Shown here: positions 60,032 through 64,000 of the stretch, piece after piece
Numbering within the stretch: position 1 is the stretch's first letter
Layout of the letters: each line of letters opens with the position of its first letter
Assembly: GCA_012839585.1 (NCBI GenBank)
Contig: DUNB01000113.1
Coordinates: forward strand, 1 to 64,000
From: Alcaligenaceae bacterium
GTDB taxonomy: Bacteria; Pseudomonadota; Gammaproteobacteria; Burkholderiales; Burkholderiaceae_B
Direction of reading: 5' to 3'
DNA length: 64,000 nucleotides
Notes under the pieces: model-generated
Seen by the model: the letters and a program-made list of their open reading frames with translations, nothing else
What the model was told of the DNA's origin: nothing
Databases searched by the model: none
Position numbers and translations under genes: made by a program

Positions 60032-60151
60032 GGGGCAAATTATAAACGATGCCGCTGTTTTTAGGTGATTAAGGAGTCCCTATCGAACCTAAAACGCATA
60101 TCCACTAAAGCCGAAGACGGAGATGTCTTGTTCGCTGCGTTTGCTGATTAA

Positions 60152-60286
60152 TTAAGCAAATAAACGTTTGAACCAGTATTTCAGTGCTGCGATAGGGCGG
60201 TAACGAAACTGCTCTTCAATCGCTTTCTGAATAAGACGACGCTCTAAGTCGTCAGTCATATATTGGTTGCTATTTTGGTAAATCAT
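60152..60286 (-). CDS. Small protein, 44 residues, unknown
   Basis: A short frame below the usual size limit: MIYQNSNQYMTDDLERRLIQ at the start, a charged helix (KAIEEQFRYRP) and a basic, aromatic end (ALKYWFKRLFA). I do not recognise it. GTGGA lies about 9 bases before the ATG. It has its own near-consensus -10 box, with two operator-like palindromes, about 35 bases upstream, which is the main support that it is real. The amphipathic C-terminus could touch a membrane or a partner protein. Confidence 0.6.
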   Translation of the reverse strand: MIYQNSNQYMTDDLERRLIQKAIEEQFRYRPIAALKYWFKRLFA

Positions 60287-60309
60287 GATTGATATCCACG
60301 TTAGTAATC

Positions 60310-60350
60310 AGGGTTAACCCTATTATAGGGGTTAACCCTTACTAATGCAA
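60310..60350 (-). promoter_or_regulatory. Promoter with double GGGTTAACCC operator
   Basis: On the minus strand: TTGCAT, 17 bases, TATAAT (a perfect -10, plus-strand 60322-60327). GGGTTAACCC occurs twice, at 60311-60320 (around the expected start of transcription) and at 60329-60338 (in the spacer), so the two copies bracket the -10 box and the whole 30-base block 60310-60339 is almost a palindrome. A repressor dimer pair is the natural reading; the regulator is unknown. The block could alternatively form a hairpin in a transcript from rlmL. Confidence 0.65.
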
Positions 60351-60369
60351 GCGGCTATCAATGTGTGAT

Positions 60370-61827
60370 TCAACGGTTACTAGCGGCTACCATTTGGAAA
60401 TTAAATAGACGACAGTCTAAGGGGCCGTTGTAGAGCGGATGGCGACGATTCGGCTTCAAACGCAGTTTAGATGGAATGTCTAAATCACTGGTGATCATGT
60501 TGACACTCCAGCCTGCAAAGTTTTGTTTTAAGTGGGCAGCCCACTCTGACCAAAACTCGGCATCGGTATCGTCTAAGCGTTCGCCATAAGGGGGGTTGGT
60601 CACAATCCAGCCTTTGGCGGCCACGGGCTGTATGTCTAAGGCGTTACCTACCTCGAAACGAATCGTATCGGGGTGTAGATGGGCTCTAGCTAGGTTCGCT
60701 TTAGCGGCCTCAATCACGCGGGGATCGATGTCGTAGCCAATGAGTGGGACTTCGATCTCCGGTGCAATATGGGCGCGCGCTTCGGCTTTGAGGTCTTGCC
60801 AAGCACGGGCATCGTGATGGCGTAAGCGCTCGAAATGGAAAGGACGCCAAATACCGGGAGGCGCACCTAGCGCAATCCACGCCGCTTCGATGAGGATGGT
60901 GCCACTGCCGCAAAACGGATCGATAAGTGGTGCATTGGGATCCCAATCGGAAAGAGCCAATAGACCAGCGGCTAAGTTTTCACGTAGGGGGGCTTCCCCT
61001 TTGTGATGACGCCAGCCACGTTTAAATAGCGACTCGCCGGTGCTATCGATATAGAGCGTAGCGGAGTCTTCGTTTAAAAAGGCATGAACTTTGGCATCAG
61101 GGCGTACGGTGTCGATGCTAGGACGCTCACCCTCTCGGTCACGTAAGCGGTCACAAATGCCGTCTTTGACGCGTAGGTTCGCAAATTGCAGGCTTTGGAA
61201 TGGACAACGAATCGCAGAGGTATCTACGCGTAAGGTTTGCTCGGCCCCAAACCAGTTTTCCCAGGGGGTGTGGTAGGCCAGCTCATAGAGCTCGTCCTCG
61301 TTAGCGATTTTGGCGTAGCTCATTTGCACCAAAATACGCGTGGCCAGACGGGAGTATAAGTTGGCGCGCAGCACACCATTCCAGTCCGTGGCAAAGTGAC
61401 AGCCCGCACGACCTTGGCTTACGTGCTCAAAGCCCAGTGCTTGTAATTCCGCAAATAGGGCTTCTTCCAGGCCTTGAGGGCACGGAGCAAAGATATTGAA
61501 GAGATCGTCTCGGTTGGCACTAAAGGTAGCCTGAATCTGGGGGCCTGCAATGCGCGGCTTTTTAACCGGATTCGGGGTAGGGCGTTGTGTGGGCTTGGCG
61601 TAGCCAGTCGGCGTTTTAGCCGGGCGTTTGGCAGCTCTGGGCGGCGATTTTTTTTCGGGCCGAGCCGCTTTGGATGGAGCAACGATTTCGGTTGGTTCTT
61701 CTTTTAGACGCTGCATTTGCATGGCTTGTCTGGCGCGAGCGCCAGAACGTATACGCCGCGTTTCTGCTTCTTCAGCGGCCGATGGTTTTTTTTTCAGCGT
61801 CAGCGTTTTTTTTGGGGTGGAGGTCAT
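60370..61827 (-). CDS. rlmL: THUMP-domain 23S rRNA guanine-N2-methyltransferase, RlmL-like
   Basis: The enzyme methylates G2445 of 23S rRNA in E. coli. The 485-residue protein has: a basic, Lys/Pro/Ala-rich N-terminal extension of about 95 residues; a ferredoxin-like/THUMP domain (about 105-215); and a methyltransferase domain with LIDPFCGSGTILIEAAW (SAM site) and IVTNPPYGERL (catalytic NPPY). It corresponds to the RlmL half of E. coli RlmKL; the RlmK half is absent, as in many betaproteobacteria. Confidence 0.85.
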   Translation of the reverse strand: MTSTPKKTLTLKKKPSAAEEAETRRIRSGARARQAMQMQRLKEEPTEIVAPSKAARPEKKSPPRAAKRPAKTPTGYAKPTQRPTPNPVKKPRIAGPQIQATFSANRDDLFNIFAPCPQGLEEALFAELQALGFEHVSQGRAGCHFATDWNGVLRANLYSRLATRILVQMSYAKIANEDELYELAYHTPWENWFGAEQTLRVDTSAIRCPFQSLQFANLRVKDGICDRLRDREGERPSIDTVRPDAKVHAFLNEDSATLYIDSTGESLFKRGWRHHKGEAPLRENLAAGLLALSDWDPNAPLIDPFCGSGTILIEAAWIALGAPPGIWRPFHFERLRHHDARAWQDLKAEARAHIAPEIEVPLIGYDIDPRVIEAAKANLARAHLHPDTIRFEVGNALDIQPVAAKGWIVTNPPYGERLDDTDAEFWSEWAAHLKQNFAGWSVNMITSDLDIPSKLRLKPNRRHPLYNGPLDCRLFNFQMVAASNR

Positions 61828-61833
61828 AAAGAG

Positions 61834-62256
61834 TTAAAAGGGTTTAAATACCACAAGAATAAGTACTAGCAACAGCATCAACACGGGAATCTCATTGAAC
61901 CAGCGATAATACACGTGCGAGCGTTGGTTAAGACCTGCTTTAAAGCGTTGTAAGAGGCGACCACAATACCAATGGTAGGCAATCAGACCTAATACTAAGG
62001 TGATTTTGGCATGGATCCAGCCCATGCCTTTACCTATATCAAAATACAGAAATAAGACAAATCCGGTGATGACGGTTAAGACGGCCAAGGGCAGCATAAA
62101 CTTATACAGTCGATGCGCCATGCCTGTTAGGACTTGCATGGTGGCTGCATCATGAGACTGCGCCATATTGACGTAAATGCGAGGCAAGTAAAACAGCCCC
62201 GCAAACCAAGAGGTCACTAACAGGATGTGAAAGGTTTTAACCCAAAGATAGGCCAT
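61834..62256 (-). CDS. hemJ: Protoporphyrinogen oxidase HemJ
   Basis: HemJ (UPF0093) oxidises protoporphyrinogen IX, the penultimate step of heme synthesis in many proteobacteria. The 140-residue membrane protein has four helices and conserved residues in WVKTFHILLVTSWFAGLFYLPR (heme-ligand His), GWIHAKITLVLGLIAYHWYCG and RWFNEIPVL. Its start overlaps the proA stop by one base (TAATG), so the two genes are co-translated. Confidence 0.88.
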   Translation of the reverse strand: MAYLWVKTFHILLVTSWFAGLFYLPRIYVNMAQSHDAATMQVLTGMAHRLYKFMLPLAVLTVITGFVLFLYFDIGKGMGWIHAKITLVLGLIAYHWYCGRLLQRFKAGLNQRSHVYYRWFNEIPVLMLLLVLILVVFKPF

Positions 62257-63536
62257 TAATTTTGTCCACGTAATTGACCATTACCGTTTAATACCCATTT
62301 TTGGGTGGTGAGACCCTCTAGGCCCACAGGACCACGAGCATGTAAACGGTTGGTGGAAATACCAATTTCTGCGCCTAGACCATATTCAAAGCCATCAGCA
62401 AAACAGGTGGGTAGATTCACATAGACTGAGCTGGAGTCGACTTCACGCTGGAAGCGACGAGCTGCCTCGATACTTTCTGTGACGATGGATTCGGTGTGTT
62501 CGGAGCTATATTGCGCAATGTGATCAATGGCTTGTTCTAGAGAGGTCACAATGCGAATGGCCAAAATAGGTGCGAGGAACTCGGTTTCCCAGTCGGCTTC
62601 CGTAGCAGGCACAATGTCGCTTAATAGGTTTTGGGTGCGTTCACAGCCACGTAGTTCTACGCCTTTTTCCTGTAAAGCATGAGCCAAATCAGGCAACACA
62701 GCTGGAGCAATATCATTATGAACCAGCAGCGTTTCCATGGCACCGCAAATGCCATAACGGTGGGTTTTGGCATTAATGGCAATTTTTTGTGCTTTGCTGA
62801 CGTTCGCATCTTTGTCTATATAGACATGACAGTTGCCGTCTAAGTGCTTAATAAGAGGCACTTTGGCCTCGGCGCTAAGGCGTGCAATCAAACCTTTACC
62901 ACCGCGTGGGATGATCACATCCACATAGTCGGTCATGGTGATGAGGTGGCCCACCGCAGCGCGATCGGCGGTGCCTATCACTTGTACTGTGTGCTCGGGT
63001 AAACCTGCTGCCGCCAAGCCTTGGCGAATAATAGCGCCCAGCGCTTGGTTAGAGTGAAACGCTTCGCTGCCGCCACGCAAAATAGTGGCGTTGCCCGATT
63101 TAAGACAAAGGGCTGCCGCGTCAATGGTGACGTTAGGACGAGACTCGTAAATAATACCAATCACACCAATAGGCACACGCATTTGTGCCACCGTCATGCC
63201 ATTAGGACGGGTAATGGTCGGACCTAAGGATCCGACGGGATCGGCCATGGCGGCAATTTGACGCAAGCCTGTGGCCATGATCTCTAAGGCCTGATCCGAT
63301 AGTTTGAGGCGATCGATCATGGCGGGCTCTAAGCCATTTTTTTCTGCCGCTTCGATATCTTTGGCGTTTTCAGCCTGTAGCTGCTCTTTGTTGGCTTCGA
63401 TCAGGTCGGCCATGGTGAGCAAGGCTTTGGATTTTTGAGCATCGGACGCATTGCGAATGGTTTTGGCTGCGGTACGAGCTTGTTGGCCTATTTGCAGCAT
63501 ATCTTGGGCCAGCTGATCAATGGTTTGTTCGGTCAT
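62256..63536 (-). CDS. proA: Glutamate-5-semialdehyde dehydrogenase (gamma-glutamyl phosphate reductase)
   Basis: ProA reduces gamma-glutamyl phosphate with NADPH, the second step of proline synthesis. The 426-residue protein has the catalytic C264 in [12 protein letters not shown], the substrate-binding [16 protein letters not shown], and the final GPVGLEGLT. The ATG at 63536 fits the family; the frame opens four codons earlier. It lies directly downstream of holA, as in other Burkholderiales. Confidence 0.95.
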   Translation of the reverse strand: MTEQTIDQLAQDMLQIGQQARTAAKTIRNASDAQKSKALLTMADLIEANKEQLQAENAKDIEAAEKNGLEPAMIDRLKLSDQALEIMATGLRQIAAMADPVGSLGPTITRPNGMTVAQMRVPIGVIGIIYESRPNVTIDAAALCLKSGNATILRGGSEAFHSNQALGAIIRQGLAAAGLPEHTVQVIGTADRAAVGHLITMTDYVDVIIPRGGKGLIARLSAEAKVPLIKHLDGNCHVYIDKDANVSKAQKIAINAKTHRYGICGAMETLLVHNDIAPAVLPDLAHALQEKGVELRGCERTQNLLSDIVPATEADWETEFLAPILAIRIVTSLEQAIDHIAQYSSEHTESIVTESIEAARRFQREVDSSSVYVNLPTCFADGFEYGLGAEIGISTNRLHARGPVGLEGLTTQKWVLNGNGQLRGQN

Positions 63537-63579
63537 AGCAGTACACAAAAGAAATCAAGATTAAATAGCTATAGCGCGT

Positions 63580-64000
63580 TTAAGCCGCCAAAGCAATACG
63601 TAAACAAAGACGGGCAGCTTCCTCCCAGGGATCGTCTAAGCTACCGGGGTTTTTAAGACCTTTGATCAGACGATCGACCTCGTGAGCATGCCGCACCGCG
63701 GGTGGCCAGATAGAGGCGGGCAAGCGCTGTAAGCACTGGCGCAGTTGTTTTTCACGGGCGCCGAACAGACGCTGTTCGCGTATGGCCTGGTTAAGATCAC
63801 CACCACTTTGTTGAACCGCGGATAAGGCGGCCAGAATGCGGATTTCGTCGCCGATTGCCCATAGTACCAAAGGCAGGGCCTCACCCTCGCCTCGTAAGCC
63901 ATGAAGAATGGTCAGCGCGCGTTTTGCATCCCCATTAAGCATAGCGTCGCGCAAGTCAAAAATATTATAGCGAGCCACATTTAACACCGCAGCTTGGGCT
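63580..64000 (-). CDS. holA: DNA polymerase III delta subunit, C-terminal part (cut by window edge)
   Basis: HolA is the clamp-opening subunit of the DNA polymerase III clamp loader. Only the last 139 or so codons are in the window; the frame continues without a start past 64000. The visible part has the family pattern VLNVARYNIFDLRDAML, RALTILHGLRGEGEALPLVLWAIGDEIR and the C-terminal helical collar (LDDPWEEAARLCLRIA). Confidence 0.88.
   Translation of the reverse strand, partial: AQAAVLNVARYNIFDLRDAMLNGDAKRALTILHGLRGEGEALPLVLWAIGDEIRILAALSAVQQSGGDLNQAIREQRLFGAREKQLRQCLQRLPASIWPPAVRHAHEVDRLIKGLKNPGSLDDPWEEAARLCLRIALAA

Overview
The window looks like a chromosomal segment of a betaproteobacterium of the order Burkholderiales, most likely family Alcaligenaceae. 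This is inferred from gene order (rpmF-plsX-fabHDG-acpP-fabF-ygfX-rpoE-rseAB-mucD-lepA-lepB-rnc-era-recO; pyrG-kdsA-eno-ftsB; holA-proA) and from the protein sequences. Base composition is moderate, lower in G+C than Bordetella or Achromobacter. The genus cannot be fixed from the sequence alone. Almost all of the window is housekeeping DNA with tightly packed genes, frequent 1-8 base overlaps and strong bidirectional terminators between convergent genes. I found no tRNA, rRNA, CRISPR array or prophage.

Layout. 1-1651: IS200/IS605-type element with a dead tnpA remnant (two in-frame stops and a lost HUH histidine) and an intact tnpB ending in a hairpin typical of the element end/guide RNA. 1671-7578: small flavodoxin-fold protein, relA, trpB, trpA, accD. 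7876-12466: lhgO and, convergent to it, rne with a long, hairpin-rich leader. 12954-14575: rluC and an overlapping HAD phosphatase. 14622-20780: the clearest accessory block, with an IclR regulator divergent from a self-sufficient cytochrome P450 (heme, FMN reductase and 2Fe-2S ferredoxin in one chain) followed by a complete TRAP transporter (dctP, dctQ, dctM). 20800-22898 (minus): amiD-like lipoprotein amidase, a tetrapyrrole-methylase-fold methyltransferase, yceF. 22979-29404: yceD, rpmF and the fatty-acid synthesis cluster. 29409-33403: ygfX-like gene, rpoE, rseA, rseB, mucD (envelope stress). 33512-39024: lepA, lepB, rnc, era, a short recO and a PIN-domain gene.

39060-46270: rarD, yccA-like, holC, pepA, lptF, cysB, a DUF2325 gene under a Fur-box promoter, and an NlpC/P60 lipoprotein. 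46514-53121: MFS transporter, ETF-ubiquinone oxidoreductase, the two subunits of a 3-oxoacid CoA-transferase, and aminopeptidase P. 53189-57466: pyrG, kdsA, eno, ftsB. 57607-64000 (all minus): orphan TadE-like protein, hslO, RDD membrane protein, an unlisted 44-residue small protein behind a striking double-palindrome promoter, rlmL, hemJ, proA and the 3' part of holA.

The best candidates for something undescribed are the 44-residue gene at 60152-60286, whose TATAAT box is bracketed by two copies of GGGTTAACCC; the P450-TRAP-IclR block, which probably imports and oxidises an unidentified carboxylate; the Fur-box-controlled DUF2325 gene; the orphan TadE-like protein with a long Pro-rich, Cys-ending tail; and a RecO that seems to have lost its central zinc-binding region.
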